The notes under the pieces are model-generated. The model was not told the origin of the DNA. It made no database searches and worked only from the letters and a program-made list of their open reading frames with translations. Shown here piece by piece: positions 43,665 through 52,800 of a stretch of DNA of 55,301 bases (position 1 is the stretch's first letter; every line of letters starts with the position of its first letter). Source of the stretch: CAZVFX01 sp964626565 (GTDB lineage: Bacteria > Myxococcota_A > UBA9042 > CAIXZC01); the NCBI GenBank assembly GCA_964626565.1, contig CAZVFX010000038.1, positions 1 through 55,301 on the forward strand, written 5' to 3'. Both the position numbers and the translations under genes were made by a program.

Positions 43665-44708
43665 CTATACTTTCTTCACGTAGTGCCTTCCGAACAAGCC
43701 GGCCGGCCGGATACAAAGAACCAGAACTATGACAAAAAACGCAACGGTGGACTTGAACTGCGTGCCGTCGGGCACATAGCCTGCCACCAGGTTTTCCAAT
43801 ATGCCTAAGATACACCCTCCCACAACGCAACCCACCAGGCTGTTCATACCACCCAACACGGCCGCGGCAAAACCCTTCAGGAGTGCATCCATCATGAGGT
43901 TGGGGTCCAACGGCTGCGCGGATGCGATAAGCAGTGCGCCGATGGCTCCTACCAGGGAGGAGATGGCCCAGGTCAGGGTGAAGATACGCCGGGTGCGGAT
44001 GCCCATGAGGCGGGCGGCCAGCACGTTCTGTGCGGTGGCCTTCATGGCGACGCCCCACCGGGTGAAGCGGAAGAACGCAAACAGCAGCGCCATGGCGGTA
44101 ATGGAAACTGCAAATATCACCAGGTTCAAGTCGCTGATGATTACCGATCCTACCTGGTGGACCGAGATGTCGCTCACCGGCGAGGGGAGCGTCTGCTGGC
44201 TCGCGCCCCAGAACCAGCCGGCTGCACCGTACAGGACCATCTCGAGGCCCAGGGTGATGATGATGAGGCCCAGCAGAGTCGGTTTTCGCACCGGTCGTTT
44301 CGACATGGTCTCCAGGCTCACCCACACGGCGAAAGCGGCGAGGCCGAGTCCCAGGGTCAGCGGTACGCCGGGGTCCTTGAAGAAGGTGAGGTAGAGAACG
44401 AAAAGGGTGAACGACCAAAGCACGAACAGCGGCACCGCGCGGCTGCGCTCCCGGGCGGGAGAGAGAAACAGCAATTCGGCCAGGGCGCCCAACGCCATGG
44501 CAAACACGAGGGCGGCCGGGAATGCCACCGCCATGGGCAGTTCGAACTTGGTGAGCAGCATGAACGCCACGAAAGTGGAGAACATGGCCAGTTCGCCCTG
44601 CGCGAAGTTCAGCACCTCGCTGGTCTTGTAGATGATGACCATGGCCAGAGCTATGAGGGCATAGCAGCACCCGGTGGCAAGGCCCATGACTATTAGTTGC
44701 ATCAACAT
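43665..44708 (-). CDS. livH: ABC transporter permease LivH
   Basis: A 347-residue permease with about eight to nine membrane segments. Family motifs: IYKTSEVLNFAQGELAM, KATAQNVLAARLMGIRTRRI and LKGFAAAVLGGMNSLVGCVV. LivH is usually near 290-310; this one has an insertion of about 45 residues (FVLWSFTLFVLYLTFF to SKRPVRKP) that adds a hydrophobic segment. The ATG has AGGGAA upstream and lies 10 bases after the livM stop. Forms the channel together with LivM. Confidence 0.93.
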   Translation of the reverse strand: MLMQLIVMGLATGCCYALIALAMVIIYKTSEVLNFAQGELAMFSTFVAFMLLTKFELPMAVAFPAALVFAMALGALAELLFLSPARERSRAVPLFVLWSFTLFVLYLTFFKDPGVPLTLGLGLAAFAVWVSLETMSKRPVRKPTLLGLIIITLGLEMVLYGAAGWFWGASQQTLPSPVSDISVHQVGSVIISDLNLVIFAVSITAMALLFAFFRFTRWGVAMKATAQNVLAARLMGIRTRRIFTLTWAISSLVGAIGALLIASAQPLDPNLMMDALLKGFAAAVLGGMNSLVGCVVGGCILGILENLVAGYVPDGTQFKSTVAFFVIVLVLCIRPAGLFGRHYVKKV

Positions 44709-44718
44709 TTCTTATTCC

Positions 44719-45756
44719 CTAGAACGGCCATTTCTTCCAGTAGATTTTCATCTTGAGCCACCTGCCTCTAAGGCCCAACGGCTCGAACAGAATCACCAAT
44801 ATCAGTATGCCTCCGTAAATAATCTCGGGTACGTCCCGCACCGCAGTCAATGACAAAGGCAACAAGGTCATGAGTATGGCGCCTAGATGCGATCCCAGAA
44901 TCGAACCCAATCCGCCAACTACCACCATGGCGAGGAAGGTGATGGAGAGTCGCAGGTCAAAACTCTCCGGGTTGATGAAGCCCATGGCGTGGGTGTAGAG
45001 CGCGCCGGCAATGCCGGTGTAAAACGCGCTTACGGCAAAGGCTGCGGTCTTGTAGCGGGTCAAATTCACGCCCATGGTTTCCGCCGCGATCTCGCTATCC
45101 CGGATAGCTACGAACGCGCGGCCGACCCGGGACTTCATGAGGTTCACCGCCGCGATGGTGAGCACGACGGTGAGCGGGATCACGATGATGTACATGGCAT
45201 AAAACGGCGCGTCTGCTGATTTGCCCGCAGGGAGGTAGTCCTTCATGAGGCTCTTCAGCCACAACGTTAACTCGGTGGCCGGGACGGCCAGACCCATTCT
45301 GCCGCCCAAGATCTCGAGGCGGCCGATGATCTGGGTGACGGCAATGCCGAAGCCCAACGTGGCAATAGCCAGGTAAGGTCCTTCCAGCCTGAGGGCCGGC
45401 AGGCCGAGGAGCAGGCCGAACAACCCCGCGACCACTCCCGCCATGGGCACGGCAATGAGGAAGGGGACTGAGTACTTCATGACCAGCAGGGCCTGGGCGT
45501 ACGCGCCGATGGCGAAGAAGCCGGCGTGGCCCAGGGAAATCTGGCCGGTGTAGCCCACCAGGATGTTGAGTCCCACCGCCACAATTGCGTTGATCGCGAT
45601 AAGGTTGATCACATTCATGTAGTAGCTGCCGCCGGCGACCTTCAGGGCGATGAACGGAAACGCTACCAGCGCGACCAGAAGAAGCAGAAAGGAGACCACT
45701 CCGGACTTGGATTCGAATAGAGTGAGGTCTTCCCTGTAGCTCTTCTTCAGGTCCAC
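44719..45756 (-). CDS. livM: ABC transporter permease LivM
   Basis: A 345-residue permease, first gene of the five-gene liv operon, starting at GTG with GGGG upstream. Motifs of the family: LVGYTGQISLGHAGFFAIGA, FGLLLGLPALRLEGPYLAIA, FVAIRDSEIAAETMGVNLTR and FLAMVVVGGLGSILGSHLGA (EAA loop). About ten membrane segments. Normal length. A promoter candidate lies in the 100-base gap before it. Confidence 0.95.
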   Translation of the reverse strand: MDLKKSYREDLTLFESKSGVVSFLLLLVALVAFPFIALKVAGGSYYMNVINLIAINAIVAVGLNILVGYTGQISLGHAGFFAIGAYAQALLVMKYSVPFLIAVPMAGVVAGLFGLLLGLPALRLEGPYLAIATLGFGIAVTQIIGRLEILGGRMGLAVPATELTLWLKSLMKDYLPAGKSADAPFYAMYIIVIPLTVVLTIAAVNLMKSRVGRAFVAIRDSEIAAETMGVNLTRYKTAAFAVSAFYTGIAGALYTHAMGFINPESFDLRLSITFLAMVVVGGLGSILGSHLGAILMTLLPLSLTAVRDVPEIIYGGILILVILFEPLGLRGRWLKMKIYWKKWPF

Positions 45757-45812
45757 CTGAGCCCCTGCCTGTCTATTGCCGGGAGAGCGTCGCGTACTAC
45801 CAAGCAGATACT

Positions 45813-45842
45813 AACCTAACATTCGCAACGCGCGTGAGTCAA
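45813..45842 (-). promoter_or_regulatory. Promoter candidate for liv operon
   Basis: On the minus strand TTGACT and TAGGTT are 18 bases apart, 57 bases before the livM GTG. The -35 is good, the -10 is weak. Confidence 0.35.
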
Positions 45843-45856
45843 TGCGATTGTAAGAG

Positions 45857-46696
45857 TTACCCGATGCCGTCGAGACGGGCTACCTGCTTCATGGTTTCGA
45901 TGCCTAAGGTTACGGCGTCTTCAACTGCTTTGGCGGTTTCTTCTTTGGGGGCAAACGGGCGGTCGTCGCCGATGATGCCTAAGACCGTACCGGCCAGGAC
46001 CCGGAATTCGGGGCCATCGCCGAGCTGTTTCACTTCGTGGTCGAACAGGGAGGCGAGGATGAAGAGATGGGAGGACTCCATCTCCGACGCGATAACGCCG
46101 GCTTCCTCCATGATGCGCATGTACTCTTTGTTCGCGTCGGCCATGGGCCCTTCGCCGAACTCCCGGGCAAATAGGGAGTCCTTGCAGTGGATGATGCCCC
46201 AGTGCGTGCGGGAGAAGAAGCCTAAGCTCTGGGCCGCCCAGCCGGCTCCCTGGACAAATGCAGGCGAAGCGATGGCCGGAAACTCCGGGGGCACGTACAG
46301 GGTCGAAGTGTTCTCGTCTCTGACCGCGCCCATGGCTACCACCAGGTCGCCGACCCGAATGGTCTTCTTCTGGCAGGAACCGGCGGTCCCGATACGCAAG
46401 AAGCGCCGGGCGCCGAGCTTGAACAACTCCTGGACGATGATGTCGAGGCTGGGAGTACCCATGCCCGAAGCCACGGCAACCACGTCGATGGTGCCCGATT
46501 CCGTTTTCAGAGTTCCGAGGTACAGATTGTGGCCTCTCTTGCTGGCCAGCACCTTTACGTCGTCGAAGTGGTCCGAGATGTCTGCGGCCCTTCCGTCGGA
46601 GCCCGGGAGGAAGACGTACCTTCCGATTCCGTTGTTCCCGGCGAGGTCATCCGCGGTTGCATTGATGTGGTGTGGAACAAAGTCATTGCCGCTCAT
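45857..46696 (-). CDS. Nucleoside phosphorylase (uridine phosphorylase family)
   Basis: A 279-residue NP-I family enzyme that splits a nucleoside with phosphate to base and ribose-1-phosphate. Visible: phosphate-site VFLPGSDGRA at the N-terminus, VASGMGTPSLDIIVQEL, RFLRIGTAGSCQ, and the ribose-binding SEMESSHLFILAS near the C-terminus, typical of uridine phosphorylase (EMES). Exact base preference cannot be told. The ATG overlaps the stop of the phosphoribosyltransferase-like gene (ATGA), so the two are coupled and probably form a salvage pair. Confidence 0.88.
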   Translation of the reverse strand: MSGNDFVPHHINATADDLAGNNGIGRYVFLPGSDGRAADISDHFDDVKVLASKRGHNLYLGTLKTESGTIDVVAVASGMGTPSLDIIVQELFKLGARRFLRIGTAGSCQKKTIRVGDLVVAMGAVRDENTSTLYVPPEFPAIASPAFVQGAGWAAQSLGFFSRTHWGIIHCKDSLFAREFGEGPMADANKEYMRIMEEAGVIASEMESSHLFILASLFDHEVKQLGDGPEFRVLAGTVLGIIGDDRPFAPKEETAKAVEDAVTLGIETMKQVARLDGIG

Positions 46697-47820
46697 TTTA
46701 CCCTCCCAAGATCCCGGGCCAATTCGCCAAGCGTGTCCAAGCGGTCTTCACACACGCACTCAAGGGCCTCTCTTGTTTGAGCCCATTTCTTGAAATCACC
46801 CTTCCACCGTTGCCGGTGTTTCTTCCAAAGCTCGTCCAGGAACTCCTTGGAGAGCCCCTTCCACTGTTGCGTCTTGGCCTTGTCGAATCGCTTGCGACTT
46901 GCGTACTCCTTCCCCGGCCAGCGTTCCATGAGCGCTTCGAACAGAGTATAGCCGCGACGGGCCAGTCGTTGTACCTGCTCCCAGTACCTCGTTACATCGT
47001 CCAGATATTCCCCCACGTCGAAGGCCCTGGAGCCGGCGTCATAGATAGTGCAACGCTCCAACGGCCCGGACACGGTGTCGAACTGGGAACTCTCGAATTC
47101 AGGGGCCAGCAGGCTGTCCACCCGGATGAGGTCGGTGCCGGGAATGCCGATAACCACCCGGGTCTCGGGAGTCACCAGGCGGAATTTTCCTTCCAGGTAG
47201 ATGATGTGGGTTTGTTCGTAGTCCGGGAACATCTCGGCGAACTGACGGTGGTGCTTCTCCAGGACTTTCTCCAGTTTGTGGCAGCCGATGGTGAAGAATA
47301 CCAGCGCCTTGATGGAGGTGTTGTGTTCGGCCAGGGTTTCTTTGATCACCTCGAGGCCGTTATCCACGGTAACACCGGTGGCTACCACGTCGCCTACCAG
47401 GAGCACTGCCTGGTCCGGGATTTTCAGCTTCCGGTACATGTCTTCTTTGACGTGCCACCTTCCTTCCTTGCGAAAACGCTGAGAGCTCATGAAGCAGGTG
47501 GCATGATAGCCGCTGCCCAGCGCGGCCGATACCGCATTGCGCAGGTCGAAATTGAGGCTGCCCCTCAGGAAGTTCATGATGCAAAGCCGGTTGGACGGCT
47601 GTGCGCCTAAGAAATCGGCGAAAGGTGCGGTGGCCAGTGCTGCAGTCATACCGCGGCTGAGCGTGTTGGAGAACTCTACGCCGCACAACTCGGGCCGGTT
47701 GCAGATCTCCACCGTCTGTGGCGTGGAGACCACCCAGCGCTGGACTTCGCCCTGGTAGTCACCGGCAAGGCGGTACCATGAGGCTGATTTGGTTCGGCTG
47801 ATTGTTTCAAGGTGTTGCAT
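46693..47820 (-). CDS. Phosphoribosyltransferase-like protein
   Basis: A 375-residue protein. The N-terminal ~200 residues look like a type I phosphoribosyltransferase: RGMTAALATAPFADFLGA, LCIMNFLRGSLNFDL, and the PRPP loop VLLVGDVVATGVTVDNGL. The usual pair of acids in this loop is reduced to one (GD for DD). The C-terminal ~170 residues, rich in Trp and Lys (KTQQWKGLSKEFLDELWKKH), are not known to me. The start at the ATG giving MQHLETISRT is preferred because earlier in-frame codons are TTG without ribosome sites; it overlaps the end of the upstream membrane-protein gene by 14 bases. Together with the next gene it suggests nucleotide salvage, but the altered loop leaves activity open. Confidence 0.68.
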   Translation of the reverse strand: MQHLETISRTKSASWYRLAGDYQGEVQRWVVSTPQTVEICNRPELCGVEFSNTLSRGMTAALATAPFADFLGAQPSNRLCIMNFLRGSLNFDLRNAVSAALGSGYHATCFMSSQRFRKEGRWHVKEDMYRKLKIPDQAVLLVGDVVATGVTVDNGLEVIKETLAEHNTSIKALVFFTIGCHKLEKVLEKHHRQFAEMFPDYEQTHIIYLEGKFRLVTPETRVVIGIPGTDLIRVDSLLAPEFESSQFDTVSGPLERCTIYDAGSRAFDVGEYLDDVTRYWEQVQRLARRGYTLFEALMERWPGKEYASRKRFDKAKTQQWKGLSKEFLDELWKKHRQRWKGDFKKWAQTREALECVCEDRLDTLGELARDLGRVK

Positions 47821-49693
47821 TGATTTTGTATACCCCAATTGTGACCGTATCCCCAACGATTTTCAGATCGTTGAAGAAGTCGGAAGTGTACATGCGGTTA
47901 GGAATCGTGGTTTCGCACACCGGCTCCAGGCTGAAGCCGGCCATGACTTTGTTGCAGCTTTCGCTATCGTGGGTTCCTCCCGTGCGGCGGCAGGCGAGTC
48001 CTCTGAAGAAATAGCTGTTCTCAGGGGTCTCTCCTGTTCCGGCTAACAGATAAGACGTTTCCGCTACCCGGACGCGGGCGGTCTGTCCCGACATCGCCTC
48101 GGTGAGATAGCCGAGCCGGAACAGGTGGTATACATTCACGTCCGCGGTCGGGTCCCCGTAGCTGTAGTGTATTATCCTGTCGTCGTCCGGTGCGAAGAGC
48201 ACCGCTCTGGGTTCGAGCCGGGGCAGGCACTCCTGCAAGAAGGCGAATTCCCGCTGCGCGTCGTAATCGAGGTTCGTGACGTTCTTGACGCAGAGCGGAT
48301 ACGAAGGGACGACCAGTACCGCTGCGACGAGCACGCCAACCCACGCCTTGGGCGTCAAGCGGGTCAGCGCGTGTATGCCGACTGCGGCGATGATGACGAA
48401 GGGAACAGTTGCAGGTAGCTGGGTGCGCGCTCCTTCGAAAGGCAGTTCTCCCGTGGCCTTGGTAGAGGCTGCTGCGAGTACGACTCCTGCCCAGAGGAGG
48501 AGCAGGGCCACCGGCCGTGACTCGGTTTCTCGGCGGTGGGCTGTAAGGCCGATAATGAAGAACATGATCACCCCCAGTGGACTCACTGTGGGGTTAAAAA
48601 ACCAGATGAGGACGGTGGCGAAGGTGTGCTGAGTGCAGGTTTCGTCTACGCACACCGGCGACGGGGTCAGGTAGTCGATACCGAAGGTCATTACCGCGGC
48701 TGCGGTGATGAGCACGAAGATCACTACTCCAGCCGGCACGCTCCACTTTGCTTCCTTTGCGCCCCGACTGCGCCGCCACTCGGAGAAACAGGCTGCCGCG
48801 GCTAGGAACACGGCCCCTGCCAGCAGCTTCCACACCCAGTGCGTGCCCAGTTCATTGCCCACCCTTCCCGAAGCCACAAGGTTGCCATAGAAGCCGGCCA
48901 GGTGGGGCATTGACAGCAGCAGCGCGGCCCCCACCGGTTTCGCCAGCGCCAGCAGGGGGCTTACCCAACTGGACGGCTTGAATCCGGCGTGCACCGGCAC
49001 GAGCAGGAAGACCAGTGCGAACAGGGCAAGTCCTTCCGGCCGCGCCTGGGTCGCAAGTACCAGAGCTGCAGCCAGGGCGAACAGAGTTTCTTTGCGGCGA
49101 AAAGCCAGGTGCTGGTGCCCGAGGGCCAGCACCCAGGGGGAAAGCGCGTAATATCCAATGCTGAGTCCGTCTCCCCCGGCCAGCAGCAGGCCGAGGGGGG
49201 CAGTGGCGGCCAGGAGTCCGGCGGCAATCGCGATAAGCCGTGACTTGAACATCACCAGGGCAAGGAGGAAGGTGCCGGCCGCGCCCAGGGCGAAAAGCAC
49301 TGAGTTGGCCGCGGAAAACGACTCCGGCGAGGCGCCCATGGTGCGCACGAAGGCTGCGGCGAACACCGGCACAGCCAGGGGGTAGTCGGTGGAGAAGGTC
49401 CAGTTCCACTCCAGGCCCGCGATGTGGTACGCGGACGTGATGTGAGTAAGGCCGGTGTACGTACACAGCACCGGGACCCCCGGGGACAACACCAGCGCCA
49501 TGCCCAAGGCCAGCAGAAACGCCCCGCCGGCTCCCAGGAGAACCTGCGTTCGTGACCACCCTTCCGGCGCTTGGAGGCGCCCCAGCCACAATGCTGCGCC
49601 CGCGGCAAATCCAACCCAGGCAACCGCCAGGATGAGGATGATGAGGGGATAGGCGGTCGCGGTCGGAGTGGCTGTCGCTGCCAGCAGGTGCAT
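47807..49693 (-). CDS. Multi-pass membrane protein, GT-C glycosyltransferase-like
   Basis: A 628-residue protein with about 11-12 membrane segments and a ~170-residue soluble C-terminal part. The start MHLLAATATPTATAYPLIIL is preceded by CGGAGAA; an upstream extension of 181 codons is antisense to the DUF4215 gene and is not credible. The middle has ATQARPEGLALFALV, a motif seen in GT39-type mannosyltransferase relatives. The aspartates expected in the first periplasmic loop (DE/DD) are not obvious; this loop has NWTFSTDYPLAVP. C-terminal domain: PRLEPRAVLFAPDDDRIIHYSY. A lipid-linked-sugar transferase is likely; donor and acceptor unknown. Confidence 0.72.
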   Translation of the reverse strand: MHLLAATATPTATAYPLIILILAVAWVGFAAGAALWLGRLQAPEGWSRTQVLLGAGGAFLLALGMALVLSPGVPVLCTYTGLTHITSAYHIAGLEWNWTFSTDYPLAVPVFAAAFVRTMGASPESFSAANSVLFALGAAGTFLLALVMFKSRLIAIAAGLLAATAPLGLLLAGGDGLSIGYYALSPWVLALGHQHLAFRRKETLFALAAALVLATQARPEGLALFALVFLLVPVHAGFKPSSWVSPLLALAKPVGAALLLSMPHLAGFYGNLVASGRVGNELGTHWVWKLLAGAVFLAAAACFSEWRRSRGAKEAKWSVPAGVVIFVLITAAAVMTFGIDYLTPSPVCVDETCTQHTFATVLIWFFNPTVSPLGVIMFFIIGLTAHRRETESRPVALLLLWAGVVLAAASTKATGELPFEGARTQLPATVPFVIIAAVGIHALTRLTPKAWVGVLVAAVLVVPSYPLCVKNVTNLDYDAQREFAFLQECLPRLEPRAVLFAPDDDRIIHYSYGDPTADVNVYHLFRLGYLTEAMSGQTARVRVAETSYLLAGTGETPENSYFFRGLACRRTGGTHDSESCNKVMAGFSLEPVCETTIPNRMYTSDFFNDLKIVGDTVTIGVYKINATP

Positions 49694-49789
49694 TAGGTTC
49701 TCCGTGGGGCTTTGCCTGCCCGTCTCGTGAATCCTACCGCAGACTTGTCGGCGCGGCAAATGATCTGGTTTCCCCTGTGTACGCCCACG

Positions 49790-49798
49790 TGATATAAT
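49790..49798 (+). promoter_or_regulatory. Extended -10 promoter before DUF4215 gene
   Basis: TGATATAAT is a perfect extended -10 (TGN plus TATAAT), placing transcription start about 20 bases before the ATG at 49826. No good -35 is needed with this element. The 132-base divergent gap has no other gene. Confidence 0.6.
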
Positions 49799-49825
49799 CA
49801 CTCTACCAAATGTCGGGGTGTTATT

Positions 49826-52800
49826 ATGGGGACCTTCAACTGGTTTTGGTGCGTAACCCTCGCAAGCTGCCTGCTCATGACCTGCGGCCGCGATTCCAAT
49901 CCTTTCGGTGAATGCGGCAACGGTGTGCTTAATGCCAACGAGGTGTGTGATGACGGCAATACGGAGGACGGGGACTGGTGTTCCGCCAACTGCCAGAGCA
50001 CCGAGGAATGCGGCAACAACGTAGTTGACCTGGCGATGGGCGAAGTCTGCGACGACGGCAACAACAAAGATGGCGACGGCTGCAGTGCATGGTGCACCTC
50101 CAACGAAATGTGCGGCAACGGTGTTACCGACTGGGCGGCTGTTCCGGCCGAGGTGTGCGACGACGGCAACCACATTGCCGGGGATGGCTGCAGCCCTGAC
50201 TGCTTCAGTGATGAAACCTGCGGCAACGGGGTGCAAGATCCGGGCGAGGAATGCGACGACGGCAACGATGACGATACCGATGGGTGTAACTGGCAGTGCC
50301 TGCAGACTCTCATCGGATGCGGGGACGGTGTGGTGGAGGGGGTGGAGGTTTGTGACGACGCCAATAACGTGGGCGGTGACTGGTGCTCCGCAGACTGCCT
50401 GAGCACCGAGGAGTGTGGCAACGATATCGTAGACATCCTGCAGGGCGAAGTTTGCGACGACGGCGGCACCGAGAGTGGCGACGGCTGCTCCGCGGACTGC
50501 AAGAGTGACGAAACGTGCGGCAACGGAGTCATCGACTGGGATGTCGGAGAAGAGTGTGACCCGGGGGCCCCGGAGAGCGGTGAAAGTTGCACGCCGAACT
50601 GTCTGATGCAGGGCTGCGGCAACGGATTGGTGGAAGAGGAGTTGGGCGAGGAGTGTGACGATGGGGGATGGGAAGAGGGGGACGGCTGCTCCGCGGAGTG
50701 CAAAGTCGTTCCCGAGGGGTGCGGTGACGGCATCGAGACGGCGGACGAAGCTTGCGACGACGGCAACAACGTTGGCGGAGACGGTTGCTCGTTTGATTGC
50801 CTGAGCAACGAAACCTGCGGCAACGGCTACGTTGACCCCGACACCAATCCGCCGGAGGTCTGCGACGACGGCAACAACAAGGGCGGCGACGGCTGCTCCT
50901 ACTGGTGCGATTCGGACGAAACATGCGGCAACGGGGTGATCGATTGGGACGCGGGCGAGGTTTGCGACCCGCCGGGCATCGAAAACATGTGCACCTCATT
51001 TTGCCGCCTCACTACCTGCGGTGACGGCGGGGTGGACGACGGCGAAGAGTGCGATGACGGCAACTGGGATGACGGTGACGGCTGCTCCTGGAACTGCCGG
51101 ATCCAACCGGAAGGATGCGGTGACGGCGTGGTGGACGACGGTGAGCAGTGCGACCCGCCCGATTTCCTGACCCTTTGCATGTGGGATTGCACGAGCACCA
51201 CCTGCGGCAACGGGATCGTCGACGCCGGGGAGGAGTGCGACAACGGCAACTGGTTCGACGGTGATGGCTGTTCGTGGGACTGCCTGGAGGTGCCGACCGG
51301 ATGCGGGGATGGCCAACTTGACGAGGGCGAGGCGTGCGACGACGGGAATAATGTATCGGGAGACTGGTGCTCGCACGATTGCTCCAGCACGGAAGAATGC
51401 GGCAACGGCATAATCGATGAGATCCATGGCGAGGTGTGCGACGACGGCAACACAGACAACGGCGACGGCTGCAATCAGTGGTGTACCTCCGACGAAGAGT
51501 GCGGCAATGCTTTTGTCGATTGGGAGGCGGGGGAGGAATGCGACCCGCCCGACCCGGAGGCGGACTGCTCGATCCTGTGCCGGTTGATCATTTGCGGAAA
51601 CGGCATCGTTGAGGACACCCACGGCGAAGTCTGCGATGACGGCAATACGGAAGGTGGCGACGGCTGCAATCCGTGGTGCACCTCTAACGAGGAGTGCGGC
51701 AACGGATTTGTCGATACTCTGCTTGGTGAGGAGTGCGATCCGCCCAACCTGGACGACCCTCAGAATCTATGTTCTGACGAGTGCAAAGAGATCTATTGCG
51801 GCAACGGAATCTTGGAGCCTGAACAAGGTGAGGAGTGCGACGACGGTGGCTGGGCGGACGGCGACGGCTGCAGTTGGGACTGTATGTTGGAGCCGGACCC
51901 GGTGTGCGGCGACGGCGTGGTTGACGAGGAACTGGAGGAGGTTTGCGACGACGGCAACACTGAGGATGGCGACTGGTGCTCCGCCGATTGCAAGAGCACC
52001 GAAGAGTGCGGCAACGGTATTGTCGATGTGATACAGGGTGAGGTTTGCGACGACGGCAATACGGATGGCGGCGACGGCTGCAACCAGTGGTGCACTTCCA
52101 ACGAGGAGTGCGGCAACGACTTCGTCGATAACGAGCTCGGCGAAGAGTGCGACCCGCCGATTCCGGATGTCTGCTCCGACGTTTGCAAACTGATCTTCTG
52201 TGGCAACGGACTGCTGGAGCCCGATCAGGGAGAGGAGTGCGACGACGGCAATTTTGACCCGGGAGACGGCTGCGATTGGGAATGCAAATTGGAGGTACCT
52301 CCCGTCTGCGGCGACGGTGTGGTTGACGAAGAGCTGGAGGAAGTGTGCGACGACGGCAACACCGAGGATGGCGACTGGTGCTCGGCCGACTGTAAGAGCT
52401 CTGAAGAGTGCGGCAACGGTATTGTCGATGTGGTCATGGGCGAAGTCTGCGACGACGGCGATACGGAAGGCGGCGACGGCTGCAACCAGTGGTGCACCTC
52501 CAACGAGGAATGTGGCAACGACTTTGTCGATACGGAACTCGGCGAAGAGTGCGACCCGCCCAACCTGGTCGACCCTCAGAATCTATGCTCGGACGCGTGT
52601 AAAAAAATCTTCTGCGGCAACGGAGTGCTGGAACCGGACCAGGGCGAGGAGTGCGACGACGGCAATTTTGACCCGGGAGACGGCTGCGATTGGGAATGCA
52701 AACTGGAGGCACCTCCCGTCTGCGGCGACGGTGTGGTTGACGAAGAGTTGGAGGAAGTGTGCGACGACGGCAACACCGATGACGGCGACTGGTGCTCGGC

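Noticed and set aside
49694..50236. 181-codon N-terminal extension of the GT-C-like protein
   Set aside because: It lies antisense to the DUF4215 repeats, resembles their shadow translation, and the internal ATG has a ribosome site and the first membrane segment.
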